A stretch of DNA of 64,000 bases from Streptomyces chrestomyceticus JCM 4735 (GCF_003865135.1 NZ_BHZC01000001.1:5890001-5954000), one strand, 5' to 3'; shown: positions 17,510-28,352, counted from the first letter of the stretch. The notes: generated from the letters alone by a model not told the origin. Translations and numbers: made by a program.

Positions 17510-17932
17510 ATGCTGACCCTTACCAAGGCCCTGTACGACCAGATCGTGGAACACGCCCGCAAGGACCACCCCGACGAGGCCTGCGGCATGGTCGCGGGCC
17601 CGGCCGGCAGCGGCCGCCCCGAGCGGTTCATCCCGATGCTCAACGCCGCCCGCTCGCCCACCTTCTACGAGTTCGACTCCCAGGACCTGCTCAAGCTCTA
17701 CCGCGAGCTGGACGACCGGGACGAGGAACCCGTGATCATCTACCACTCGCACACCGCGACCGAGGCGTACCCGTCCCGTACGGACATCTCCTACGCCAAC
17801 GAGCCCGGCGCGCACTACGTCCTGGTCTCCACGGCCGACACCGACGACGCCGGACCGTTCCAGTTCCGCTCGTTCCGCATCCTGGACGGTCAGGTCACGG
17901 AGGAAGACGTCGAGGTCGTGGACGCCTACTGA
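17510..17932 (+). CDS. mec: JAMM/MPN+ metalloprotease Mec (CysO-cysteine peptidase)
   Basis: A 140-residue M67-family zinc peptidase. In mycobacteria Mec releases cysteine from the CysO-cysteine adduct, and related JAMM proteins also trim extended sulfur-carrier proteins. The JAMM site is complete: Glu23 (PDEACG), His79 and His81 (HSH) and Asp92 at the end of HTATEAYPSRTD. In Mycobacterium tuberculosis mec-cysO-cysM are contiguous; here a B12 uptake operon separates mec from cysO (22338) and cysM (22643). It is likely transcribed from its own leaderless promoter. Confidence 0.9.
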   Translation: MLTLTKALYDQIVEHARKDHPDEACGMVAGPAGSGRPERFIPMLNAARSPTFYEFDSQDLLKLYRELDDRDEEPVIIYHSHTATEAYPSRTDISYANEPGAHYVLVSTADTDDAGPFQFRSFRILDGQVTEEDVEVVDAY

Positions 17933-18037
17933 CCGGGGACGCCCGCTGATCCGCGGCCGTCTGCCGATCCGCGGCCGCCTGCCGGCCACCGCGACGGCGG
18001 ACGCCGCCGGCGCACCTGACACACTGTGCCGCATCAC

Positions 18038-18140
18038 CTCGGGCGGCAGGACCCAGGAACCCGGTGCGAATCCGGGACGGTCCCGCCACTGTGACCAGGC
18101 CGCACGGCCTGGAAGCCAGGAACTGACCTGCCGCCTGCAC
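18038..18140 (+). promoter_or_regulatory. Cobalamin (AdoCbl) riboswitch
   Basis: Conserved blocks of the cobalamin riboswitch occur in order. These are GGGCGGCAGG (5' side of the basal stem), ACCCGGTGCGAATCCGGGAC, GGTCCCGCCACTGTGA, and the B12 box AGCCAGGAACTGACCTGCC. CCTGCCGCC closes the stem with the first block. It ends about 40 nt before the substrate-binding protein start, with an AGGAGG site between. It should repress the import operon when cobalamin is plentiful. Confidence 0.95.
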
Positions 18141-18180
18141 ACCGACCAGGGGACGCGGATCCCCCGGAGGAGGCACGGCC

Positions 18181-19191
18181 ATGTCCAGACGCAGGTCCCG
18201 CGGCGCACTGCGCGCGCTCATCTCGGCGGCACTCCTGCTGCCGCTCGCCGCCTGCGGCACCGGCGGCGGAGACGGCGGCGACGCGAAGGCGTCCGGCGGG
18301 GCCACGGCCAAGGCGGCCGGCTTCCCGTACACCGTCGACAACTGCGGCGTACGCACCACCTTCAAGGCCCCGCCCGAGCGCGTGGTGACCATGAACCAGC
18401 ACACCACCGAGATCATGCTCGCCCTCGGCCTCAAGGACCGGCTGGCCGGCACCGCCTACCTCGACGACAAGGTCCTGCCGCGGTACGAGAAGGACTACAA
18501 GAGCGTCAAGGTCCTCGCCAAGGAGTACCCCTCCTACGAGACGCTGCTCGGCGCCAACCCCGACTTCGTCTACGGCGGCTACGCCAGCGCCTTCGACAAG
18601 GGCGAGGGCCGCGAGCGGGCCGCGCTGGAGAAGTCCGGCATCAAGACCCGCCTGAACATCGAGTACTGCACGCACGGCAAGACCGGTGTCCAGCAGCTCG
18701 CCCAGGAGATCCGCGAGGTCGGCGCCACCTTCGGCGTACGCGACCGCGCCGAAGCCCTGGTCAAGAAGGCCGAGACCACGATCGACGCCACCAAGGACAA
18801 GCTCAGGGGCACCGCCCCGGCCTCCGTCTTCGTCTACGACAGCGGCGACTCCTCCGTGCACACCGCGGGCGGCAAGGGCATCGGCAACGAGATCATCTCC
18901 CTGGCCGGCGGCCGCAACGTCTTCGCGGACACCGCCAAGACCTTCACCGATGTGTCCTGGGAGCAGATCGTCGAGCGCAAGCCCGAGATCATCGTGATCT
19001 ACGACTACGGCGGCACCCCCGTCGAGGCGAAGAAGAAGCGGCTGCTCGAAGACCCGGCCCTCCGGGACGTACCGGCCGTGAAGAACCAGCGGTTCGCGGT
19101 ACTGCCGCTGTCCAGCGCGGTGCTCGGCGTACGCGTACCGGACGCCGTCCGGTCGCTGGCCGGGCAACTGCACCCGGACGCCTTCAAGTAG
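18181..19191 (+). CDS. Cobalamin ABC transporter substrate-binding lipoprotein (BtuF-like)
   Basis: A 336-residue periplasmic-binding protein of the iron-siderophore/B12 class. A signal peptide ends in the lipobox LAAC with Cys25, so it should be anchored to the outer face of the membrane. The mature part has the two-lobed fold signatures: PPERVVTMNQHTTEIMLALG, YETLLGANPDFVYGG, and EQIVERKPEIIVIYDYGG. The upstream cobalamin riboswitch argues that the ligand is a corrinoid. Related proteins are sometimes annotated for coenzyme F420 precursor uptake, so that remains an alternative. An AGGAGG site precedes the ATG. Confidence 0.9.
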   Translation: MSRRRSRGALRALISAALLLPLAACGTGGGDGGDAKASGGATAKAAGFPYTVDNCGVRTTFKAPPERVVTMNQHTTEIMLALGLKDRLAGTAYLDDKVLPRYEKDYKSVKVLAKEYPSYETLLGANPDFVYGGYASAFDKGEGRERAALEKSGIKTRLNIEYCTHGKTGVQQLAQEIREVGATFGVRDRAEALVKKAETTIDATKDKLRGTAPASVFVYDSGDSSVHTAGGKGIGNEIISLAGGRNVFADTAKTFTDVSWEQIVERKPEIIVIYDYGGTPVEAKKKRLLEDPALRDVPAVKNQRFAVLPLSSAVLGVRVPDAVRSLAGQLHPDAFK

Positions 19192-19196
19192 CCGCG

Positions 19197-20246
19197 GTGA
19201 GCTGCAAGACCGCGGCCGCACCGCCGCGCCGGCTGCGCTACACCCTCGTCCTGGCCGTCCTCGCCGCCGCCCTGCTCGCGGCGGGGCTGGCCGGGCTCGT
19301 CCTCGGCTCCGTCCGCATCCCGCCCGGCGACGTCCTGCGCATCCTGACCGGGGACGCGCCGGCCGGCCCGTTCCCGACCATCGTCCTCGACGTACGGCTG
19401 CCCCGCGTGCTGCTCGGCGCCGTCGTCGGCGCGGGGCTCGCCGTCATCGGCACCGTCCTGCAGGCGCTGGTCCGCAACCCGCTCGCCGACCCGTTCCTGC
19501 TCGGCGTCTCCTCGGGCGCCTCGACCGGCGCCGTGATGGTCGTCGTCCTCGGCGTCGGCGGCGGACTCGCCAGTACGGTCTCGATGCCGCTGGCTGCCTT
19601 CGCCGGGTCGCTGGCCGCGCTGGTCGCCGTCTACGCCATGGCCCGGCGCGGCGGCACCATGACCACCGGGCGGCTGGTGCTGGCGGGCGTCGCGGTCCAG
19701 TACATCCTCTCCGCGCTCACCAGCCTCGTCCTGGTCACCTCGGCCAAGGCCGAGCACCTGCGGTCCATCATGTTCTGGACGCTCGGCGGCCTCGGCCAGG
19801 CCCGCTGGAACACCCTGTGGCTGCCCGCCCTCGTCCTGCTCGCCGGCCTCGCGCTGCTGCTCACCCTCGCCCGGCCGCTGGACCTGCTGCTGGTCGGCGA
19901 GGAGGGCGCGACCGTCCTCGGGCTGGACACCGGCCGCTTCCGCGCCGCCGTCTTCGTCCTGGCGTCCCTGGTCACCGGCGTGCTCGTGGCGGCCAGCGGC
20001 TCCATCGGCTTCGTCGGCCTGATGGTGCCGCACGCCGTCCGTATGCTCGTCGGCGCCTCGCACCGGGCCCTGCTGCCGGTGGTCGCCCTGGCGGGCGCGG
20101 TCTTCGTCGTCCTCGCCGACCTGCTGGCCCGCACCGTCGCCGGCTCCCAGGAGATCCCGGTCGGCGTGGTCACCGCGCTGGCCGGCGGACCGTTCTTCCT
20201 GTGGCTGCTGCGCCGCACCACCCGTACGGAAGGGATCACCGGATGA
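19197..20246 (+). CDS. FecCD-family ABC transporter permease (BtuC-like)
   Basis: A 349-residue membrane protein with about 10 helices, the channel subunit of the B12 importer. FecCD hallmarks are VRLPRVLLGAVVGAGLAVIGTVLQALVRNPLADPFLLG and, near the C-terminus, SGSIGFVGLMVPHAVRMLVG, the coupling region for the ATPase. It starts at the GTG at 19197, 5 nt after the binding-protein stop. It overlaps the ATPase gene by 4 nt (ATGA), so the operon is tightly coupled. Confidence 0.94.
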   Translation: MSCKTAAAPPRRLRYTLVLAVLAAALLAAGLAGLVLGSVRIPPGDVLRILTGDAPAGPFPTIVLDVRLPRVLLGAVVGAGLAVIGTVLQALVRNPLADPFLLGVSSGASTGAVMVVVLGVGGGLASTVSMPLAAFAGSLAALVAVYAMARRGGTMTTGRLVLAGVAVQYILSALTSLVLVTSAKAEHLRSIMFWTLGGLGQARWNTLWLPALVLLAGLALLLTLARPLDLLLVGEEGATVLGLDTGRFRAAVFVLASLVTGVLVAASGSIGFVGLMVPHAVRMLVGASHRALLPVVALAGAVFVVLADLLARTVAGSQEIPVGVVTALAGGPFFLWLLRRTTRTEGITG

Positions 20247-21091
20247 GCGTCCCGAACACGGACCCCGCCGCCCCCGCCGAGCTGCGGACCGAGGGACTGT
20301 CGTACGGCGTCGACGGCCGCCACCTCGTCGACGGCGCCGACCTGCACGTCGCGCCCGGCGAGACGGTGGGCCTGGTCGGCCCCAACGGCAGCGGCAAGAC
20401 CACCCTGCTGCGCTGCGTGTACGGCACCCTGGCCCCCACCCACGGCCGGATCACGCTGGACGGCTGCGACCTGGCCGGGTTCTCCGCCAAGGAGCGGGCC
20501 CGGCGCGTGGCCACCGTCCCCCAGGACGGCAGCGGCGCCTTCGAACTGACCGTGCGCGAGATCGTCGCGATGGGCCGCTCGCCGCACAAGCGCTTCTGGG
20601 AGACCGACACGGCGGACGACGCCGTCCGCACCGACGAGGCGCTGGAGCGGGTGGGCGTCGCGGAGCTGCGGGAACGTTCCTTCGCGGCGCTCTCCGGCGG
20701 TGAGCGACAGCGCGTCCTGGTCGCGCGGGCGCTCGTGCAGCAGCCGTCCCTGCTCGTCCTCGACGAGCCGACCAACCACCTCGACATCCGCTACCAGCTC
20801 GACGTCCTCTCCCTGGTGACCTCCCTCGGCACCAGCACCCTGCTCGCCCTGCACGACCTCAACCTCGCCGCGTACTACTGCGACCGCCTGTACGTGCTGC
20901 GCGAGGGCCGCGTCGTCGCCCACGGGACGCCGCACGAGATCCTCACCCCCGGCCTTCTGGCCGACGTGTACGGGGTCGCCGCCGAGGTCAGCACGCATCC
21001 GGTGACCGGGGCGCCGACGGTGGTGTATCTGCCGCCGGGGGCGGCGGGCGGGCGGAGCGCGGCGGGTTCGGGGGCGGTGGGGCGGCGGTGA
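20243..21091 (+). CDS. ABC transporter ATP-binding protein (BtuD-like)
   Basis: A 282-residue ATPase that powers the upstream permease. It has Walker A GPNGSGKTT, a Q-loop (VPQDGSG), the ABC signature LSGGERQRV, Walker B LLVLDEPTNHLD, and the H-loop ALHDL. The C-terminal 20 residues are a Gly/Ala/Arg-rich extension of no known role. The start overlaps the permease stop by 4 nt. The 3' end overlaps the next gene by 4 nt (GTGA). Confidence 0.94.
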   Translation: MSVPNTDPAAPAELRTEGLSYGVDGRHLVDGADLHVAPGETVGLVGPNGSGKTTLLRCVYGTLAPTHGRITLDGCDLAGFSAKERARRVATVPQDGSGAFELTVREIVAMGRSPHKRFWETDTADDAVRTDEALERVGVAELRERSFAALSGGERQRVLVARALVQQPSLLVLDEPTNHLDIRYQLDVLSLVTSLGTSTLLALHDLNLAAYYCDRLYVLREGRVVAHGTPHEILTPGLLADVYGVAAEVSTHPVTGAPTVVYLPPGAAGGRSAAGSGAVGRR

Positions 21092-21966
21092 GCGCGTACG
21101 AGGCGGGCGCTGCCACCGGCGGTCATGGCGGGCCGCTCGCAGCGGACGATGTGGACGGGCCGCTCGCAGCGGTCGGGGCGGGCGATGCGGACGGGTCGCA
21201 CACCGAGGGCAACCCGGACGATCCACACGCCGCACTCGCGGCTCTCGCCGCCCACGGCCCCCGCTACCGCCTCGGCCTCGGCACCCCGCCCGACGGCGAG
21301 CCCGACTGGCTCGCCGCCGACCGCCTGCTCGACCCGTACGGCCCGGACCTGTCCCGCCTCCTGGACACCGAGCACCAGGGCAGCGGCCACCGCACCGCGC
21401 ACGCCGCCGCCCTCACCCTCATCGCGGTCTACGCGGGCCGGGTCACCGCGGCGGCCGTCCTGCACTGGGCGCTGACCGGCCGCGTCCTGGACGTACGGCC
21501 GGAGAACGTCCTGCTGCGACCGGATCCCGGGCACGGCATCGCCGGGGTCAGGATGCGGACGTTCCGCATCCTGGACGGGCCGGGGCCGAGTGCCGATACG
21601 CTTCAGCACGTCGTCCTCGCCCGCCACCTGCTGCCCCTGGCCGACGCGTTGCGGGAGCGCACCCGGGCCGGACTGCGGCAACTGCGCGGGGGAGTGGCCC
21701 ACGGCTGTGCGACCGCCCTCGCCGCCTCCCACGCCGATCCGGAGCTGCTGGCCCGCCGCTGGACCGCCTTCCTGGACGGCGCGCCCGGCGGCCTCGCCGC
21801 ACTCGGCGATGTGGTCACCGTCACACGCCGCGACGGCACCCCGCGTCTCGTCTACCTCCGCCGCACCTGCTGCCTCTTCTACACGAGCGCCGAAGCCGTG
21901 CGCTGCGTCAGTTGCTGCCTGACCAGCAGGGACGAGCGGATCGCGGCCTACGCGGCGCGCTCCTGA
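21088..21966 (+). CDS. FhuF-like (2Fe-2S) protein, putative corrinoid or metal-complex reductase
   Basis: A 292-residue protein whose C-terminus carries Cys261-Cys262-x10-Cys273-x2-Cys276, the unusual (2Fe-2S) ligand pattern of FhuF-type ferric siderophore reductases. The N-terminal 55 residues are variable, and the middle is a helical domain (LTLIAVYAGRVTAAAVLHWALTGRVLD). As the fourth gene of a cobalamin-riboswitch operon, overlapping the ATPase gene by 4 nt, it may reduce imported Co(III) corrinoids. That role is inferred from context; FhuF homologs are better known for iron. Confidence 0.78.
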   Translation: MSAYEAGAATGGHGGPLAADDVDGPLAAVGAGDADGSHTEGNPDDPHAALAALAAHGPRYRLGLGTPPDGEPDWLAADRLLDPYGPDLSRLLDTEHQGSGHRTAHAAALTLIAVYAGRVTAAAVLHWALTGRVLDVRPENVLLRPDPGHGIAGVRMRTFRILDGPGPSADTLQHVVLARHLLPLADALRERTRAGLRQLRGGVAHGCATALAASHADPELLARRWTAFLDGAPGGLAALGDVVTVTRRDGTPRLVYLRRTCCLFYTSAEAVRCVSCCLTSRDERIAAYAARS

Positions 21967-22054
21967 GACGTACCGCCGCAGACCGCGTCCCACCTGTTGT
22001 GCACCAAGCGTCCGCATCGCAAGACGAGGTTCCAGTCCCCGGACCGGGAATCGA

Positions 22055-22060
22055 TACGAT
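22055..22060 (+). promoter_or_regulatory. -10 element for the leaderless cys leader ORF
   Basis: TACGAT lies 6 nt before the ATG at 22067. It supports a transcript that begins at or next to that ATG, and hence translation of the full 37-codon leader. Confidence 0.5.
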
Positions 22061-22066
22061 GACCGC

Positions 22067-22180
22067 ATGGTTTTTGACGACGTGAGCGAGAAGACGCCGG
22101 GCATGTTGCTTGTGGCGCGGCTGCACGTCGATCTGTGCCGCCTTGCCAGCGCCATCTGTCCCGTCCGCGCTGCCGCCTGA
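22067..22180 (+). CDS. Cys-containing leader peptide upstream of cysO-cysM
   Basis: A 37-codon ORF ending in the segment RLHVDLCRLASAICPV. It resembles the small actinobacterial leader peptides with an R-x-HVDLxR-x-x-S-A-x-C core that precede sulfur-assimilation genes and sense cysteine by attenuation. Two cysteines fall in the conserved core. The ATG at 22067 is favoured by the -10 hexamer just upstream; an internal ATG at 22103 with a GAGAAG site is an alternative. The 157 nt between its stop and cysO are GC-rich and can form hairpins. It probably regulates cysO-cysM by ribosome stalling. Confidence 0.7.
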   Translation: MVFDDVSEKTPGMLLVARLHVDLCRLASAICPVRAAA

Positions 22181-23593
<1,413 letters not shown>

Positions 23594-23680
23594 GGCCCCG
23601 CGGCTCCGGAGTTCAGCGGCTCCGAGGCCCTGCCGCCCGGAGCGGCCCCCGAGGGGCGGGACGATGCGCGTCCCGCCGCC

Positions 23681-24190
23681 TCACCTCCCCGTGAGGCGGC
23701 GTACCCGCTTCCACAGGGCGTCGTCGACCGTCCCCGCCCGGCGGCGGAAGTCCCGCAGCGGCACGTCGCGCAGCTCGTCCGTCTCCAGGAAGCTCGCCCG
23801 GCGCCGCCCGTCCCCGACCACGCCGGGAGGCAGCGGGAGCACCCCCGGCCGGTCCGGATGGTGCCGGCTGGTGATCTTCACGACGTGTGCCGTACCGCCG
23901 CGTACCGACAGCACCAGGCACGGGCGGTCCTTCGCGCCCGGCCCGTCCTCGTACGGCACCAGGGCCCACCAGATCTCCCGCGCCCGCGGCGCCGCTGCCC
24001 CGCCCGGCCCGGCGCCCCGGGAGGGGCTGCCGCCGGGGCGCGTACGGTCCCGCGCCCGCGCTCTTGGCCGGAACCGAGCGCTCTGCCGCTTCCGCGCGCC
24101 CCGCGCGCGTGCCCGCCCGTCGACGAGCGCCGCCACCAGCGCCAGCGCGGCCACCACGGCCAGTGCGGGCCACCACCCCGAGACGTCCAA
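23681..24190 (-). CDS. Membrane-tethered PemK/MazF-like protein
   Basis: A 169-residue protein. Residues about 4-24 form one hydrophobic helix (WWPALAVVAALALVAALV), followed by an Arg-rich, probably disordered linker to about residue 70. A PemK/MazF-like SH3-type barrel follows, recognised by AREIWWALVPYEDGPGAKDRPCLVL and the later FLETDELRDVPLRDF. MazF/PemK proteins are usually soluble endoribonucleases paired with an antitoxin; none is encoded next to this gene. The start is a TTG at 24190 with a GGAGGG site 7 nt upstream; no in-frame ATG/GTG fits better. Toxin activity is uncertain. Confidence 0.72.
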   Translation of the reverse strand: MDVSGWWPALAVVAALALVAALVDGRARARGARKRQSARFRPRARARDRTRPGGSPSRGAGPGGAAAPRAREIWWALVPYEDGPGAKDRPCLVLSVRGGTAHVVKITSRHHPDRPGVLPLPPGVVGDGRRRASFLETDELRDVPLRDFRRRAGTVDDALWKRVRRLTGR

Positions 24191-24553
24191 ACCCGTTCCC
24201 TCCAAGCTCCGGACCCCGCCCGACCGTACCGGCCCCGGCAGCCGGGCGGCACGGCCGTACCCGGGAGTAGGGCGCCGCCGCGCGGGCGTCGTGTAGCCGT
24301 ACGGGACCGGGGAACGACAGGTAGGGAACACCCTCCTGTACACACCCACCCGGACTGGTGATTCCGCCCACAGCTCGCCCCGCCGGAGGAGCCACCAGCC
24401 CTTTCGCGCCTTACGCTCGTGGGCACCGCAATGACCGCTCAGGACCCGGCACGACGCCCGCCGGACGAGGACCGGCGGGGACTTGTGCACGCCCCCGCCG
24501 AAGCCCCGCATGGACCCGCCGCTCCGCCCCCAGCCACGGAGGTTCACGCCCGC
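24191..24553. other. Divergent intergenic region
   Basis: This lies between the PemK-like gene (leftward) and the MBL hydrolase (rightward). A TACGCT hexamer at 24412-24417 is a possible -10 box for the hydrolase. The frame upstream of 24554 stays open back to 24419, but its sequence is not family-like. Nothing else is recognised. Confidence 0.35.
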
Positions 24554-25306
24554 ATGAAGCTCACTGTCGTCGGTTGCTCGGGGTCGTTCCCTTCCACGGA
24601 ATCGGCCTGTTCGAGCTACCTCTTGGAGGCCGACGGCTTCAGGCTGCTCATCGACATGGGCAACGGTGCCCTGGGCGAGCTGCAGCGCCACTGCGGTCTC
24701 TACGACCTCGACGCCGTACTCCTGTCCCACCTGCACGCCGACCACTGCATCGACCTGTGCGGCTACTTCGTCGTCCGCTACTACCGGCCCGACGGCGGCC
24801 GGTGCGCGCCGATGCCCGTGTACGGCCCGGCCGGCACCGAACGCCGGCTGACCGCGGCGCACGCGGACCTGCCGACCGACCAGGCCATGAGCGAGGTCTT
24901 CGACTTCCGGACACTGACCCCCGGCACGTTCACCGTCGGCCCCTTCACCGTCCGTACGGACCTGGTCAGCCACCCCGTCGAAGCGTTCGGCTTCCGTATC
25001 GAACACGACGGCAAGACCCTGACGTACTCCGGGGACACCGGAGTCTGCGACGCCCTGGACGGCCTCGCCGAGGACACCGACTTCTTCCTGTGCGAGGCGT
25101 CCTTCACGCACGGCAAGGAGGACATCCCGGACCTCCACCTCAACGGGCGCGAAGCCGGCGCGCACGCCGCGCGCGCCCGCGCGGGACGGCTGGTCCTGAC
25201 CCACATCCCGCCGTGGACCGACCCGGGCATCAACCTGCGCGACGCGCAGGAGGTCTTCGAAGGACCGGTCGAGGTCGCCAAGGCGGGCGCGGTGTACGAG
25301 ATCTGA
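24554..25306 (+). CDS. MBL-fold metallo-hydrolase (RNase Z/AttM-like)
   Basis: A 250-residue metallo-beta-lactamase fold hydrolase. It starts at the canonical beta-strand MKLTVVGCSGSFPS. The metal motif HLHADH spans residues 59-64, with further ligands in the LTYSGDTGVC and LTHIPPWTDP segments. The architecture is that of small phosphodiesterase or RNase Z-related hydrolases, but the substrate is unknown. A GGAGG site lies 11 nt before the ATG. It converges on nagE2, with a shared terminator between them. Confidence 0.9.
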   Translation: MKLTVVGCSGSFPSTESACSSYLLEADGFRLLIDMGNGALGELQRHCGLYDLDAVLLSHLHADHCIDLCGYFVVRYYRPDGGRCAPMPVYGPAGTERRLTAAHADLPTDQAMSEVFDFRTLTPGTFTVGPFTVRTDLVSHPVEAFGFRIEHDGKTLTYSGDTGVCDALDGLAEDTDFFLCEASFTHGKEDIPDLHLNGREAGAHAARARAGRLVLTHIPPWTDPGINLRDAQEVFEGPVEVAKAGAVYEI

Positions 25307-25356
25307 GCCGTACGCGGAAGCCGTCCGTCCTGGCCGTCCGCGCGTCCGGACCGTAC

Positions 25357-25398
25357 GCGGAAGGCCCCCGCGACCAGGTGGTCACGGGGGCCTTCCGC
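25357..25398. terminator. Bidirectional terminator between MBL hydrolase and nagE2
   Basis: A perfect 14-bp stem: GCGGAAGGCCCCCG (25357-25370) pairs with its complement at 25385-25398, with a 14-nt loop. It lies between two convergent genes. Confidence 0.8.
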
Positions 25399-25420
25399 TG
25401 TCGCGGGCGCGGCCGGGGGC

Positions 25421-26686
<1,266 letters not shown>

Positions 26687-26739
26687 CGGATTCCTCCTGG
26701 TGAGGCGGGCACTCGGAGAAAGGGGGACGGCCCGCCAAG

Positions 26740-26772
26740 CTTGGTCTACACCACTCAGTGGTTTAGACCATT
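26740..26772. promoter_or_regulatory. Two adjacent DasR-responsive elements (dre)
   Basis: Compared with the DasR consensus ACTGGTCTAGACCACT, the site at 26740-26755 matches 13 of 16 positions (GGTCTA-c-ACCACT core). The site at 26757-26772 also matches 13 of 16 (TGGT-t-TAGACCA core). They are separated by one base and lie 54 nt before nagE2. DasR is the GntR-type repressor of chitin/GlcNAc genes that is released by GlcN-6-P. Confidence 0.85.
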
Positions 26773-26969
26773 CTTAGCATGTCGCCCACACATAAAGGAA
26801 TCCGTTGTTCCCCAACGTTTAGATCACATGCCGAGCGGCCTACAAGTGCCGCGGCTCCGGGGGCCGGTCGGCCCGGGCCGGACTCCGTACCCGTGACCCC
26901 GCGAACCCGTACCGCCCCACCGCACTGCCCCCGGCCCCGCCGTACTCCTCCTGCCGCCCCCGCCTCCCC

Positions 26970-28280
26970 CTACTTCGTATTCTCCTTCGTCAGCTCCTCC
27001 TCCACCTCCTCCGGCTCACGCCCCGGAGTGTGCAGGTCGAACTTGGTGATCACGAAGCGGAACAGCGCGTAATAGACGGCCGCGAAACACAGACCGATCG
27101 GAATGATCATCCACGGTTTGGTGGCCAGCCCCCAGTTGATCACGTAGTCGATCAGACCGGCCGAGAAACTGAACCCGTCCTTGACGCCCAGCGCCCAGCT
27201 CACCGCCATCGACACCCCCGTCAGCACGGCATGGATCCCGTACAGCACCGGCGCGACGAACAGGAACGAGTACTCGATCGGCTCGGTCACCCCCGTGACG
27301 AACGACGTCAGCCCCACCGACAGCATCAGACCGCCGATCTCCTTGCGGCGGTGCGCCTTGGCGCAGTGTGTGATCGCCAGCGCCGCGGCCGGCAGCGCGA
27401 ACATCATGATCGGGAAGAAACCCGTGGTGAACTGCCCGGCCGTCGGATCCCCCGCCAGGAACCGGTTGATGTCACCGTGCACCGCCGTACCGTCCGGCTT
27501 GGTGAAATCACCGAACTGGAACCACATGAACGTATTCAGGAACTGGTGCATCCCGATCACCAGCAGCGCCCGGTTGGCGACACCGAAGATGCCCGAACCG
27601 GTCGCGCCGAGATCCGTCAGCCACTTGCTGAAACCGGTCAGCGCGTCACCGATCGGCGGCCACACCCACAGACACAGCGCCGCGAAGGCCAGCCCCACGA
27701 ACGCCATCACGATCGGCACCAGCCGACGCCCGTTGAAGAAGCCCAGCCAGTCCACCAGCTTCACCCGGTGATAGCGCTGCCAGATCCACGCGGCGAAGAA
27801 ACCCATCACGATGCCGCCGAAGACCCCCGGGTTCTGAAACGCCGCCGGAGTGGCCTTACCGCCCCCGTCGACACACACCCCGCCCCACTGACCGGCCGTC
27901 GCATACGTCGCCCCCGCCGCACAGTCCTGCGGGAACTGGTGCAGCACCGAGTAATAGACGAGGAACCCGACCACCGCGGCCAGCGCCGTCGAACCGTCCG
28001 CCTTCTTCGCCATCCCGATCGCCACACCGACGCAGAACAGCAGCGGCAGCCCCAGCGAGGAGTCCAGCAGCGCGCCGCCCGCACCCGCGAACACCTTCGC
28101 CACGTTCTCCCAGCCCAGACCGTCCGCGCCGAAGACGTCCGGCTGGCCGAGCCGGTTCAGGATGCCCGCGGCCGGCAGCACGGCGATGGGAAGCTGCAGA
28201 CTGCGCCCCATCTTCTGCAAGCCCTGGAACAGGCCCGCCGACCGTTTCCTCGCTCCCGCCGCTGCCGCGTTCGAGCTCAT
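26970..28280 (-). CDS. nagE1: PTS EIIC component NagE1-like
   Basis: A 436-residue EIIC paralog of NagE2 with the same signatures (LPIAVLPAAGILNRLGQPDV; MAKKADGSTALAAVVGFLVYY; TGVTEPIEYSF). It carries an extra extracellular-type loop with two cysteines (FPQDCAAGATYATAGQWGGVC, residues about 115-135) that NagE2 lacks. The C-terminus is acidic. It is transcribed toward nagE2 on the same strand and has its own dre upstream. In S. coelicolor NagE2 is the main GlcNAc carrier, so NagE1 may serve another sugar or condition. Confidence 0.88.
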   Translation of the reverse strand: MSSNAAAAGARKRSAGLFQGLQKMGRSLQLPIAVLPAAGILNRLGQPDVFGADGLGWENVAKVFAGAGGALLDSSLGLPLLFCVGVAIGMAKKADGSTALAAVVGFLVYYSVLHQFPQDCAAGATYATAGQWGGVCVDGGGKATPAAFQNPGVFGGIVMGFFAAWIWQRYHRVKLVDWLGFFNGRRLVPIVMAFVGLAFAALCLWVWPPIGDALTGFSKWLTDLGATGSGIFGVANRALLVIGMHQFLNTFMWFQFGDFTKPDGTAVHGDINRFLAGDPTAGQFTTGFFPIMMFALPAAALAITHCAKAHRRKEIGGLMLSVGLTSFVTGVTEPIEYSFLFVAPVLYGIHAVLTGVSMAVSWALGVKDGFSFSAGLIDYVINWGLATKPWMIIPIGLCFAAVYYALFRFVITKFDLHTPGREPEEVEEELTKENTK

Positions 28281-28336
28281 CCGCGTCCTCCCGGCCGCCG
28301 GTCCGTAGCGGGCCGGCTCGCTACGTGCCGCATACT

Positions 28337-28352
28337 GATGGTGTAGACCACT
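28337..28352. promoter_or_regulatory. DasR-responsive element between nagE1 and nagF
   Basis: The 16-mer matches the dre consensus at 13 of 16 positions, with TGGT-g-TAGACCACT intact. It lies 57 nt from the nagE1 start and 157 nt from the nagF start, in the divergent promoter region, so it can serve both. Confidence 0.85.
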
